Shown here piece after piece: positions 28,602 to 37,394 of a stretch of 64,000 nucleotides of DNA. The DNA is from Methanoculleus taiwanensis. GTDB taxonomy: Archaea; Halobacteriota; Methanomicrobia; Methanomicrobiales; Methanoculleaceae. Positions within the stretch are counted from its first letter, which is position 1. Each line of letters opens with the position of its first letter. Location of the stretch: positions 363,984 through 427,983 of the forward strand of contig NZ_LHQS01000002.1 of NCBI RefSeq assembly GCF_004102725.1, read 5' to 3'. Position numbers and translations under genes: made by a program. Under the pieces are notes generated by a model that ran no database searches, was not told the DNA's origin, and saw nothing but the letters and a program-made list of their open reading frames with translations.

Positions 28602-29365
28602 GCCGTATCCGTCTCCTCGGGATTGTGAACCTCGCGCTTCAGCCGGTCTATCGCCGCGATCACGGCGGCGAAGGCCTCATGCCGGCGCTCTGCCAGTATA
28701 GCAAGATACGTTATATCTTCTCCGGCATACAGTCTCCCCTTCCGGTGGTGAAACCGAACGCCGATGATACCGTCGATCGCTTCCATCTCCGCTCTGATAC
28801 TTTTGAGTTTTTCGTCGACGCTATCATCGAAGTCCATGTACTCGGTCCGCTCGCCGTCCGTCCATTCCCGGACGAGGCCGTTGAAAGTGAGGATGGCACC
28901 GGCACGGGTGGTGTCGCACTCCCGTCGGAGTTCCCGGACGAGCCCCTCGATCGTGAAGTAATCCTCGAACCGGTCGAGGGACGAGACGACCTCGTCGACG
29001 GTCGGGTTTCGCAGGATGACGTTCTCAGCCGCAAGGTCGCCCATGACGATCTTCGGGAACTGCCGTGACTTGAACCCCTCGACAATGGCGTACTCGACTC
29101 CGGCGTCGCAGAGCGTCTTCAAGACCTGCTCGAGATCCGCCTCGCGGGTTACCATGACCGCCTTCTCTTCATCGACACCGCAAGATATAGCAGCCCCTGA
29201 TTCATAGTATTCCGTCGTGTCTTTTCCTTCCTCGAGGGCAAAGGGGTGGTGGCCGAGGTGTTTGACCGCACCGACGCTGCCCTGGTCCTTTAGCCTGCCG
29301 ATGAGTTCGCGGGCAAAGTATGTCTTGCCGGTATTCGACAGGCCGACAATGTGGATGATCTTCAT
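28598..29365 (-). CDS. MobB-MoaE fusion, molybdopterin cofactor biosynthesis
   Basis: This 255-residue protein joins two cofactor enzymes. Residues 1 to about 140 are MobB, a GTP-binding protein with P-loop GLSNTGKT at 8-15 and VEYAIVEGFKSRQFPKI. Residues 145 to about 240 match MoaE, the large subunit of molybdopterin synthase (GAILTFNGLVREW, HHRKGRLYAGEDITYLAILAE). The tail LKREVHNPEETD keeps one Lys, but the usual second Lys motif (APxWKxE) is missing. It supports the molybdenum/tungsten pterin of formylmethanofuran dehydrogenase. It overlaps its neighbours on both sides by four bases. Confidence 0.88.
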   Translation of the reverse strand: MKIIHIVGLSNTGKTYFARELIGRLKDQGSVGAVKHLGHHPFALEEGKDTTEYYESGAAISCGVDEEKAVMVTREADLEQVLKTLCDAGVEYAIVEGFKSRQFPKIVMGDLAAENVILRNPTVDEVVSSLDRFEDYFTIEGLVRELRRECDTTRAGAILTFNGLVREWTDGERTEYMDFDDSVDEKLKSIRAEMEAIDGIIGVRFHHRKGRLYAGEDITYLAILAERRHEAFAAVIAAIDRLKREVHNPEETDTA

Positions 29366-29925
29366 ACAGTATCCTCTTCGTCACTTTCGGAGATGGTGTT
29401 CTCTTCGTCTGAATCCCCGGGCTGTGTCCGGGTCTTTAAGATGACCGATGCGGCCTCGGCCACGCCTCGCATCACGTCGGTGATCCGATCCTCGACATCG
29501 ATCTCGTCGTCGATATCAAGCGACGTCCCTTCGACCTCGAGGAGGAACCGTGCGACCTCGCTTGCCTCGAAGAGGATCTCGTCGAGCTCGTCGGCGGTGA
29601 AGAATCCGCACATCGCTCCGTAGAAGAATGTTGCGCCGGCCTTCTTAACCTTCTTTTTAAAAGCGCTCCTGGCCTGGTTCACCGCCTGTGGCGAGTAGGT
29701 CTCGACCATGAACGGGCAGAGCTCGGGGAGGTGTTCGCCGATGAAGGTCATCTCTGATCCGCTCGTCGATTTGAAATCCGCACAGAGTCGGGCGATCGCC
29801 CATTCCCGGGCAGTGATGTAGGTATGTTTTCGCAGGAACTGGTTTACCCGCTGGTAGGTGGCGCCGTCGACCTTCTTGAACTTCTGATACTTCTTCGGGT
29901 CTTTCTGGTCTACAGGTTCTTCCAT
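29362..29925 (-). CDS. DUF5806-like archaeal protein, function unknown
   Basis: This 187-residue soluble protein has strongly conserved-looking helices: DGATYQRVNQFLRKHTYITA, REWAIARLCADFKS and PQAVNQARSAFKKKVKKAGA. It ends in an acidic tail rich in Asp and Glu. I believe it matches the DUF5806 family seen in haloarchaea and methanogens; this is from memory and should be checked. It is the first gene of the DUF5806-mobB/moaE-glmM operon. No catalytic motif is obvious. Confidence 0.7.
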   Translation of the reverse strand: MEEPVDQKDPKKYQKFKKVDGATYQRVNQFLRKHTYITAREWAIARLCADFKSTSGSEMTFIGEHLPELCPFMVETYSPQAVNQARSAFKKKVKKAGATFFYGAMCGFFTADELDEILFEASEVARFLLEVEGTSLDIDDEIDVEDRITDVMRGVAEAASVILKTRTQPGDSDEENTISESDEEDTV

Positions 29926-31934
29926 TTTGCTTACCCTCTTGGCACGTTCTGATATTCAATCCTGCTGGTTTTTCGCCCCGTATCAGCGCCTCGCTCTCCC
30001 GATAGAGCGCTCTACGGTGTATCCGGATCTGCGAGGCCGGTCATATGCCCATGCCCCGCGGTTGCCGCCGGGTTCCCGGCAGGAAGTGGTCGCTTCTTCC
30101 TTGCAGGCTCCGGACGAACCGCGGCCCTCGCTGCCCCTGTATAACATATAGCGTCATGTGGTTTATCTGTTCTGATTTCAGGCTCCGTCTCCCCTCTCCG
30201 ATCCGCCGTTTTGACGTTTTTGGGGGCTCATCTGACTCTCAGGTCCTCCGCACGGCCTGTTTCCCTGCCCAGGGTGCCGGTGCAGACTCCTGTGGCGCTA
30301 TTCGGGGGGTGAGGTCTGCGCCCTCCGGGTTTTCTGCTCTCTCCGGTGGGTGAAGTTGTATGCTGCAGTCCGGCTGGAAACGATGTGGTGGTCGGTTTCT
30401 GCCGGATCGCAGCATTCGCGCCTTGCTGGCGGTGGTAATGCGGATCGCCGGACTCCGGATGTCGTCAGCGAATGGGTCGGCCTCGCCCGCAGGCACGGTA
30501 ACGGGGCGGTGTGCGGAGCGTCTCGGCTGGCGCCATGCCTTTTTCCGGCATTGTTTGCATTCGTCTCGATAGTTCCTGGGGCTCGCTCCCTGTGTGATGG
30601 CATGGGGCAGAGGTTGCTTGGCCGTCCGCTTTCTCGTCCCGGAACTGATCCCATCTTCTCTGTGGGCGGGTGGCTTCTTTCTTCAGTCTGCGGGTTCTTT
30701 TTGGGCGTCTTCTTTGGTATGCCGACACTCATGTCGGGCTGGGCCGGCGCTCCGGGTACGCAGGATACGCTTCGTCCTCGTTTTGGGGATTACGCGCAAA
30801 ACGGTGGGCGTGGGGCTCTGTTGAATCCCCTCTGGGTGATATCTGCCTCTGGTCTTTCGGCGATATCTTCGGTCGTCCTTTCCTCTGTGGCGATCGGTCG
30901 CTCCTGTCCTCCGGGTGCTTGCTCGTGGGGGGTGTGGGATGATCCCTGGTGCTGTTTTTCTGGAATGCATTGGGAAGGGCTGGATTCGGGGCAGTATCTG
31001 AAAGGGGCGAAAATGTCGCCTTTCCTCTGTGAGAATTTTGACTGAGTTTCCCCCGAATACCTCCTGCTGGGGGACGGCCTGGCAGAAGGTGCATGTCACT
31101 CTTGGATGTCCTGCTGGGGGTCAGCTCCCCCGGGTATGCAGCGCAGATGGGTTTACCATCACCTCGTCGGGGTGTTCCTCTTCGGTGCCGTTATTCTTGA
31201 GTGAATGGGTAGGGCTCCGGAACAGTATTCGGGGTGCGTGAGCTGCCTTTCCTCGGGGGGACTTCGTTTGCGGCTCTCGCAATGCCTCTACCGGGAAGGG
31301 GGCTCCCGTAAAAACCACACGTCGTCACTGGACCTCTCGCATGGATCGGTTTCCCCGATGTGCGGTGCGGATGGGTTCGTCGTCATCTCGCGGTCATCGC
31401 TCCGGATGTACTGGGGGTGACGTGTCTGCTCGCACGTGGTGCTCCTCCCTCCCGGGGGGGGCGTCCGCGTATTGCACTTCTGACGGGAGATCTCCTCCTT
31501 TCAGGTATTGTTGTGTGGGTGTGTGCCCGTTCCTTCCTCAAAACGCGTCTGTGAAGGTCATTTATATGTGGGCGATCGGGGGGTCCTGCATCGGGTGGTG
31601 TGGTCGTTCCCCGGCAGTTTCAGTTTCGCCCTGCACGGCGGGGGATTTTAATATGGGGCGCCCTTCTTCTATTCGGGGTCCATCCCCGGGATCCCGTGGG
31701 GCAAACAGTCCCCGTTACCTCCTAAACAATGAACGGAACCACGATCAACTCCGTTACGGCCATCCCATACTTTTTCTGGTGCGATATCTCGTCGGTGCAG
31801 CGCTCAAATCCTGGAATGTCTCTCCCTTTCGTGCCTCCCGCTCGTGGCCTCCCGGGTTGGTGGGACGTTCGGTGCGGCATGGCGGATGCCCCTCTCGCTG
31901 CCCGTAACGATCGGTGTTTCGGACGTATCAATAA
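29926..31934. other. 2 kb gene desert, plus strand T-rich and A-poor
   Basis: No frame here has a ribosome-binding site, a family match or host-like codon use. The plus strand is strikingly poor in A: 30661-30720 has about 2 A and 27 T. The bias runs from about 30150 to 31720. It holds G-runs, C-runs and imperfect repeats; for example, a stretch at 31142-31170 resembles 31362-31390. I searched by eye for SRP RNA and RNase P RNA core motifs and found none. The region ends at the dif-like site and xerA. Confidence 0.6.
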
Positions 31935-31962
31935 GTGTCGCAGAACAGATATTCTGCGACAA
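31935..31962. repeat. dif-like 28 bp palindrome upstream of the Xer recombinase gene
   Basis: GTGTCGCAGAA (31935-31945) and TTCTGCGACAA (31952-31962) are inverted copies, 10 of 11 bases paired, separated by the six bases CAGATA. This 11-6-11 form is the layout of dif sites recognised by Xer recombinases in bacteria and archaea. It lies 33 bases before the start codon of the only Xer-type gene in the window. It could instead be an operator for that gene. Confidence 0.6.
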
Positions 31963-31995
31963 GTTTATCTGCGTCGAGATTAGACTAAATAGTCG

Positions 31996-32916
31996 ATGGA
32001 AAACGGCTTTTTCTCCGACTGGCTCAATCGCTTCGCGCATTACCTCCGGATGCGGAATTACTCCTCAAAAACGGTCGCTAGCTACGACCAGACGGTCCGG
32101 CAGTTCGGCCGGTACGTCTGGCTCCGGCGGTCCGCCGCCGGGGATGCCGGGTCGTTTGACGAGAGGGATTTCGGGCACGCCCGGCTCGATGCGGGTGTCG
32201 AGGTCTCGGCGGCACTGGTCACGGACTTCCTCTCCTACCTCGTCGAGCGGCAGGAGTATCAGCCCCGGACGCTCCACCGGGTGATCTCGACGCTTTCGTC
32301 GTTTTACTCCTATCTCTACGCGCAGGGCGCCGTGACGACGAACCCGATGCTCGGGATCGACCGCCCCCGCATCAAGAATCAGGAGCTCAAGTACCTCAAG
32401 CACAGCCAGGTGCTCCGCCTCATCCGGACGATCGAGGATGACGAGGATCGGCTCATCGTGCGGCTCATCTACGCGACGGGCGTTCGTGTCTCGGAGCTCT
32501 GCACGATCAACGTCGAGGATATCGACTTCGAGGAGCACACTATCCGGGTCACGGGGAAAGGGGATAAGATCCGGATTGTCTTCATCGACGAAGAGACGCT
32601 CGCCGAGGTCGAGCGGTATATCGGGAACCGGATCGTCGGCCCGCTCTTTATCGGCCAGCAGGGAAATCACCTCTCGCCCCGCACCGTGCAGCGGATCTTC
32701 AAGAAGTACGCTCCCGACGGGATCACGCCGCATAAACTCCGCCACTCCTACGCAAGCGAACTCTACCGCCGCTCGAAGAACCTCCGGGTCGTGCAGGAGA
32801 ACCTCGGGCACACCTCGATCAAAACGACCGAGATCTACCTCCATACGGATATCGACGAGCGTAGAAGGGTTTACCGGGAGTTCTTCCCGCTCTCGGATGG
32901 CAAGCGCGACGAGTGA
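31996..32916 (+). CDS. xerA: Xer-type tyrosine recombinase
   Basis: This 306-residue tyrosine recombinase has an N-terminal SAM-like core-binding domain (about 8-110) and a C-terminal catalytic domain. The catalytic residues are Arg164 in ATGVRVSELCTI, Lys188 in TGKGDK, His246 and Arg249 in HKLRHSYASE, His272 in NLGHTS and Tyr281 in EIYLHTD. All are present, so it should be active. XerA proteins in archaea resolve chromosome dimers at dif. The adjacent dif-like site and the gene desert point to that role, although an integrase of a lost element cannot be excluded. Confidence 0.93.
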   Translation: MENGFFSDWLNRFAHYLRMRNYSSKTVASYDQTVRQFGRYVWLRRSAAGDAGSFDERDFGHARLDAGVEVSAALVTDFLSYLVERQEYQPRTLHRVISTLSSFYSYLYAQGAVTTNPMLGIDRPRIKNQELKYLKHSQVLRLIRTIEDDEDRLIVRLIYATGVRVSELCTINVEDIDFEEHTIRVTGKGDKIRIVFIDEETLAEVERYIGNRIVGPLFIGQQGNHLSPRTVQRIFKKYAPDGITPHKLRHSYASELYRRSKNLRVVQENLGHTSIKTTEIYLHTDIDERRRVYREFFPLSDGKRDE

Positions 32917-32924
32917 TCGATCGT

Positions 32925-33058
32925 GATGGATAAACCGGATACTGCTATATTGACGGGGGTTGGCGGGCGGATCCCTCGCCGGCGCCCATGCGATCCCGGG
33001 CGAACCTGCCGATCGTGCCGGTGCACGATCCCATAGTGCAGTATCCGGTTTATCGCCC
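32925..33058. repeat. Long imperfect inverted repeat with nested hairpin between xerA and an epimerase gene
   Basis: GATAAACCGGATACTGC at 32929-32945 is matched by its exact reverse complement at 33038-33054, and similarity continues outward (ATGG) and inward (CTAT) with small offsets. Inside lies GATCGTGC-CGGT-GCACGATC at 33011-33030, a tight hairpin. The whole unit is about 130 bases and gene-free. It could be a MITE-like element, a structured RNA or a strong terminator for xerA. Confidence 0.6.
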
Positions 33059-33106
33059 ATCTCCGGGGAGTAAGAATGAAATGGAAGAACGACCATCCTG
33101 TGTGAT

Positions 33107-34033
33107 ATGCGATACATCGTTACGGGCGGCTCAGGGTTTATCGGGTCGAACCTTGCAGACGCACTTGCGGAGAAGCACGACGTCGTCATCATCGACAATA
33201 TATCCACCGGCAGACGTGAGAACGCCGAGCACTTCGCCGGCAACGAGCGGGTGACCTTCGTCGAGGGGAGCATCACCGATCTCACCCTCCTGATGGATCT
33301 CTTCCCGGGCGCCGACGGGATCTTTCACCAGGCGGCGATCCCCTCGGTCCCGCGGTCGGTGAACGACCCTATCACCTCGAACGAGGCGAACGTGACCGGC
33401 ACCTTGAATGTCCTCGTCGCGGCGAAGGACTGCGGCGTCCGCAAAGTCGTCGCCGCATCGTCGTCGTCGGTCTACGGCGATACCCCCGTCCTCCCGAAGC
33501 ACGAGGGCATGCCTCCAAACCCCCTCTCGCCCTACGCGGTCTCAAAGCTCACGGACGAGTACTACGGCAAGGTCTTCTCGGAGCTCTACGGGCTTCAGAC
33601 CGCCTTTCTGCGCTACTTCAACGTCTTCGGCCCACGGCAGGACCCCGGCTCGGAGTATGCCGCCGTCATTCCGAAGTTCATCACGCGGCTGCAGCGGGGC
33701 GAGGCGCCGACGATCTACGGCGACGGGGAGCAGACCCGCGATTTCACGTTCGTTAAGGACGTCGTACAGGCGAACATCAAAGCGATGGAGAGCGATGCAG
33801 AGGGCGTCTTCAACATCGCCTGCGGCAGACGGATCAGCTTAAACGAGCTTGCCGCTATCCTGATGGATATCATCGGCGTCCGGGTAACGCCGGTCTACGA
33901 ACCGCCGCGGGCGGGCGATATCAAGGACTCGCTCGCCGATATCTCGCGTGCCCGCGAAGCGTTCGGCTACGACCCGCAGTATACGGTCGAAGAAGGGCTT
34001 GCCGAGACGGCGGCCTGGTTCAAGGCAGATTGA
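33107..34033 (+). CDS. NAD-dependent nucleotide-sugar epimerase (GalE/WbpP-like SDR)
   Basis: This 308-residue extended SDR enzyme has the GGSGFIGSNL dinucleotide loop, ASSSSVYGD and the YAVSK catalytic pair. Later segments are FNVFGPRQDPGSEYAAV and the C-terminal DISRAREAFGY. These resemble UDP-GlcNAc or UDP-Glc 4-epimerases of the WbpP type. The serine-rich start of the active-site motif and the FGPRQDP loop favour N-acetylated sugars, but this is not decisive. It opens the nucleotide-sugar region. Confidence 0.9.
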   Translation: MRYIVTGGSGFIGSNLADALAEKHDVVIIDNISTGRRENAEHFAGNERVTFVEGSITDLTLLMDLFPGADGIFHQAAIPSVPRSVNDPITSNEANVTGTLNVLVAAKDCGVRKVVAASSSSVYGDTPVLPKHEGMPPNPLSPYAVSKLTDEYYGKVFSELYGLQTAFLRYFNVFGPRQDPGSEYAAVIPKFITRLQRGEAPTIYGDGEQTRDFTFVKDVVQANIKAMESDAEGVFNIACGRRISLNELAAILMDIIGVRVTPVYEPPRAGDIKDSLADISRAREAFGYDPQYTVEEGLAETAAWFKAD

Positions 34034-34077
34034 ACGGTTGGCAGGGCGGCCACCCTCTTTTTTACGTGCCGGGCGGA

Positions 34078-35310
34078 TTAGAGATCCTTCGTGCACCGGG
34101 CACCCATTGTCCCGCTCCGGTTCCGTGACAGCAGCCGTCGCACCGTATACCGGAGGCCGCGGAGGCTGCCGTTCATCGTGCCGAGGATCGGGAGCGGGTC
34201 GTCGAACGAGAGGATGTCGTCGTACGCACATGGGTATCGGATAAACTCTCGCACCACCGCCGCCTTGCTCCGTGCGGTCTTCAGCGAGGAGGCGAGCCAC
34301 ATCAGATCGCCGGTGACCAGCCACCGGCACCTGACGCCTGCCGGGTAGGTGGTCCTCACGGGCACGTCGCCGTCGACGATCATCCGGTGGAGGTAGTAGG
34401 GAAAATCGACCCTGGCGGCGACCGGCAGTGCGAGCGAACCCCAGAATCGCCCGTTCACCTCGATGAGTTTCGGTATGCCGTCGCGGGCGTCCACCTTGAA
34501 CTCCACCATGGCCACCCCGTGCCACCGGAGGTGTTTCATCAGCCTGAGGGCGGGCTCGGCGAGCCGCTCGTCGTAGATGCTCTCCCGCATCGTGCTGACG
34601 CCGCCGGTTATCGGGTACTCCCGGAGCCGTTTGTGCATGAAGAGCGCCCGCGGCTCGCCGTGGTGGAGGAGCATCTCGACGCCGTAGGCCTCGCCGGGAA
34701 TATACTCCTGTATCAGGGGCATCTTTCCGCTCTTCTCAAGGATCTTCGACGATATTTCGGCAAGGCCGCCCGGATCCCGCACATAGTTCTCGGCCTGCAC
34801 CTTGAGGGTGAAGGGTCTGCCGCCGTTCCACATCGTCTTTGAGCGCGACTTCACGACGACGGGGTACTCGATCTCCTCTGCGACGGCCTCGAGTTCATCC
34901 ATGCTCTCGACAAAGTAGGTCTTCGGAATGGGAACGCCCGCTTCTATCGCGTGCCGGAACGTCTTCGCCTTATCCTGGGTCAGCAGCATCCGGTCGTAGT
35001 CCGGGAACGGCACCCGGGTGTACTGTTCGAGCCTCTTTTTGTAGTACGAGATGGGGAGCGTGGTTATCTCCCGTGTCGCGTAGAGGACGTCGTACTCCTC
35101 CCGGGCAAGGAAGTCTTCCAGCCAGTCGATGTAGGCGTGGCAATCCTCCTGCGGGTCAGGGTGAACGACGCTCTTTGTCACGTACTTCGAGAGCGATGCG
35201 GCGGAGAGGCGGTAGTGCTCTCCTGCGTGAACCTCGACGCCACTCCTCCCGAGCGACCGTACGACGGCCAGACTTGCCCGCTCCCCTCCGTCTGTGACAA
35301 ACACCTTCAT
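34078..35310 (-). CDS. ATP-grasp domain protein (carboxylate-amine ligase-like)
   Basis: The protein has 410 residues from MKVFVTDGGERASLAVV. It has the pre-ATP-grasp Rossmann-like domain and an ATP-grasp core with YPVVVKSRSK, LIQEYIPGEAYGVEML and KLIEVNGRFWGS, the last carrying the metal-binding Glu-x-Asn. Such enzymes join a carboxylate to an amine or other nucleophile using ATP. The product is unknown. Its ATG overlaps the stop of the PHP gene by four bases (ATGA), so the two form a coupled pair; an upstream start at 35391 lies inside that gene and is rejected. Confidence 0.9.
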   Translation of the reverse strand: MKVFVTDGGERASLAVVRSLGRSGVEVHAGEHYRLSAASLSKYVTKSVVHPDPQEDCHAYIDWLEDFLAREEYDVLYATREITTLPISYYKKRLEQYTRVPFPDYDRMLLTQDKAKTFRHAIEAGVPIPKTYFVESMDELEAVAEEIEYPVVVKSRSKTMWNGGRPFTLKVQAENYVRDPGGLAEISSKILEKSGKMPLIQEYIPGEAYGVEMLLHHGEPRALFMHKRLREYPITGGVSTMRESIYDERLAEPALRLMKHLRWHGVAMVEFKVDARDGIPKLIEVNGRFWGSLALPVAARVDFPYYLHRMIVDGDVPVRTTYPAGVRCRWLVTGDLMWLASSLKTARSKAAVVREFIRYPCAYDDILSFDDPLPILGTMNGSLRGLRYTVRRLLSRNRSGTMGARCTKDL

Positions 35311-35957
35311 ACGTTCACCAGTTGCTTTATTCTGGCCATGCAGCGGCTCATGCCGTGGGAGAGATAGTACTGCCGGGGAATGCCGATGCACCTCCTTCGG
35401 GCAGAGAGCAGCGCTCTGCGGACGTCTTCCGGGTCGCTGCCGTCAGCGTCGATCCGCGTCACCACCCTGCCGATCTCAAAGCATGCATGGGCATCGCTGC
35501 CGGTTACCGGCTGCTTCCCTGCGGCGGCACAGAGTGCTTCCGCTCTGCTGTTTCCTTCCATCCGCGACCGCCCATTTATCACTTCGATGAGGTCAACATC
35601 AGGCACGAGCGCTGCGGGGTCGCCGCGTCTCCGGTAGGGGTGGGGAAGGAGGACGATGCCGTCCTGAGCCCGGATCGCCCGGACGGTTTCGTCAAATGAC
35701 CGCGGTGCAATCTCCTCCGCGAGGAACAGCCCGATGATATCGCCGCGATCGGTCAATATTTCCATCCCCGGAATGACGGTGATACCGTATCGCCGTGCCT
35801 CTTTCTTCAGATCAGAGCGTGCATATGCTGCCATTGTATTATGGTCGGTGATCGAGACGACCTCGATCCCTCGCTTGCGTGCTGTTTTCAATATTCTCTG
35901 AAGACTTGCAAAAGAGTCGTAGGAGTACTTTGAGTGAATGTGCAAGTCAAGATCCAC
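35307..35957 (-). CDS. PHP-domain metal-dependent phosphoesterase
   Basis: The protein has 216 residues, starting with GTG (read MDLDLHIHSKYSYDS) behind a GAGGAG site. The PHP metal ligands are in DLHIHSKYS, SITDHNTM, GMEI, LLPHPYRR and GSDAHACFEIG. The family hydrolyses phosphodiesters or phosphomonoesters. A TATA-like AATATAAAGG lies on the minus strand at about 35991-36000. It is coupled with the ATP-grasp gene; the shared pathway is unknown. Confidence 0.9.
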   Translation of the reverse strand: MDLDLHIHSKYSYDSFASLQRILKTARKRGIEVVSITDHNTMAAYARSDLKKEARRYGITVIPGMEILTDRGDIIGLFLAEEIAPRSFDETVRAIRAQDGIVLLPHPYRRRGDPAALVPDVDLIEVINGRSRMEGNSRAEALCAAAGKQPVTGSDAHACFEIGRVVTRIDADGSDPEDVRRALLSARRRCIGIPRQYYLSHGMSRCMARIKQLVNV

Positions 35958-36000
35958 AGGGCCGCTCCTCGCCGTCAGGATTGTCCGGCACCTTTATATT

Positions 36001-36476
36001 ACTTTCCCTGATTTTTTAGTATTCCCTGAGTCCGGAAGCCTGCAGGGTAGGCGGGGATCCCGGTTTTGCACGAATTTCGGATGAATCGGTGTTGGGGTAT
36101 TCGGGGCATCCTGGTGGCTCCATAGGGGGGTTCCGGCACCTCTGCATGTTGAAGGCAGTATCCCTCCTTTTAATGAGGCTTATTTCGTGTTTCCGGTTGT
36201 TATGTTCTCTTCACGCCGGTATTGTGAGTGCCATGCCCCTCGATCTGATGCATTCTGGCCGGGGAGATCGCCATCGTGGAGGCGAAGGGTAGCGCCGCCC
36301 GACCTCCCGGAGTGCACTGGTTGGGATGCTGCCGTCCGGTCAGACGGCGACCACGAGGTGTGGATCCGGATCTCCCCATTTCCGTTCCGAAACGGCCAAT
36401 CAGAACAATTATTTTATGCTATGCAGATCTCATCTGACACAACCGGAGCTCGATCGATAAACCGGGGGGAATCTGT
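36001..36476. other. Gene-free divergent region of about 500 bases
   Basis: This lies between the PHP gene and the Gfo/Idh gene. I see no gene. An AT-rich run at about 36406-36417 could be the promoter of the following operon. A GATAAACCGG decamer at about 36455 is the same as one in the inverted repeat at 32929, possibly by chance. Confidence 0.4.
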
Positions 36477-37382
36477 TTGGATGTAGGTGTTATTGGTGTC
36501 GGTGTCATGGGGAGAAACCATGTCCGCATCTATTCCGAGTTAAAACGCGTCGATTCACTGTATGTGTACGATCTCAACCGGGAGGCGGCAGAAGGCCTTG
36601 CACGGAAGCACGGTGCCGAGGTCTCTTCGAGCCTCGCCGAGATGCTCGGGAGTGTGGAGGCGGTGAGTGTCTGTGTCCCGACGGCCTACCACCACGCTAT
36701 CGCAGAGCAGGTGATGGAGCAGGGTGTCTCGCTGCTGATAGAAAAGCCGATCTGCTCGACGGCGGCGCAGAGCCGGGAACTCCTCGCGAAGATCCCGGAC
36801 GATCTGACGGTCGGGGTCGGGCACATCGAGCGGTTCAACCCGATCGTCGAGGAGATCCGCAAGATCATGGACACGCCCCTCTACGTCGAGTTCAAGCGGC
36901 ACAACCCGGCCTCAGGCCGGATCACGGACGCCTCGGTCGTCGAGGATCTGATGATCCACGACATCGACATCATGCGCAACGTCCTCTTCGATGGCGAGTA
37001 TACTCTCACCACCGGCGGCACCGCGGACGTCTGCAGCGCCCTCTTCACCTTCGGGAAGACGCCGGTCTACCTCTCGGCGAGCCGAAAATCCTCAAAGAAG
37101 ATCCGGTCGGTCTACATCGAGCAGGAGGATATGACGATCGAGGGCGATTTCATGACCCAGGAGGTCTACGTCTACCGGAAGCCCGAACGCTACTCCTCCG
37201 AGAACGAGCGCTACGTCCAGGAAAATATCATCGAGAAGGTGCTCGTCAACAAGGTCGAACCGCTGAAGGTCGAGCTTGCGACCTTCCTCGACTGCGCACG
37301 GCAGAACAAACCCTTCCCGATCACCCCCGATCAGGCGGCGGCGAACCTTGCGATCTGCGAGGAGATCGCCCGGGCATCGTGA
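36477..37382 (+). CDS. Gfo/Idh/MocA-family dehydrogenase, possibly UDP-GlcNAc 3-dehydrogenase
   Basis: The 301-residue frame starts with TTG (MDVGVIGVGVMGRNHVRIY) about seven bases after a GGGGGGA site; no ATG fits the family start. The Rossmann GVGVMGRNH loop, the LIEKPICST motif with catalytic Lys and the VEDLMIHDIDIM segment with its His are intact. In methanogens a homologue of this type oxidises the 3-OH of UDP-GlcNAc for N-glycan sugars. The following UDP-ManNAc genes fit that setting, but the substrate is inferred. Confidence 0.9.
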   Translation: MDVGVIGVGVMGRNHVRIYSELKRVDSLYVYDLNREAAEGLARKHGAEVSSSLAEMLGSVEAVSVCVPTAYHHAIAEQVMEQGVSLLIEKPICSTAAQSRELLAKIPDDLTVGVGHIERFNPIVEEIRKIMDTPLYVEFKRHNPASGRITDASVVEDLMIHDIDIMRNVLFDGEYTLTTGGTADVCSALFTFGKTPVYLSASRKSSKKIRSVYIEQEDMTIEGDFMTQEVYVYRKPERYSSENERYVQENIIEKVLVNKVEPLKVELATFLDCARQNKPFPITPDQAAANLAICEEIARAS

Positions 37383-37394
37383 GCAGGTACCACC

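Noticed and set aside
30350-31045. 231-codon frame in the gene desert
   Set aside because: Its hydrophobic look comes from the T-rich strand; there is no ribosome-binding site, it is rich in Cys, Trp, Gly and Ser, and its codon use is unlike the neighbours.
31341-31907. 188-codon frame before xerA
   Set aside because: Same composition effect, with no start signal or motif.
29926-31934. SRP RNA or RNase P RNA in the gene desert
   Set aside because: I could not find the conserved core motifs of either RNA on either strand; an Infernal search would settle it.
32065-33285. 406-codon frame antisense to xerA
   Set aside because: It runs through the inverted repeat and two real genes; a shadow only.
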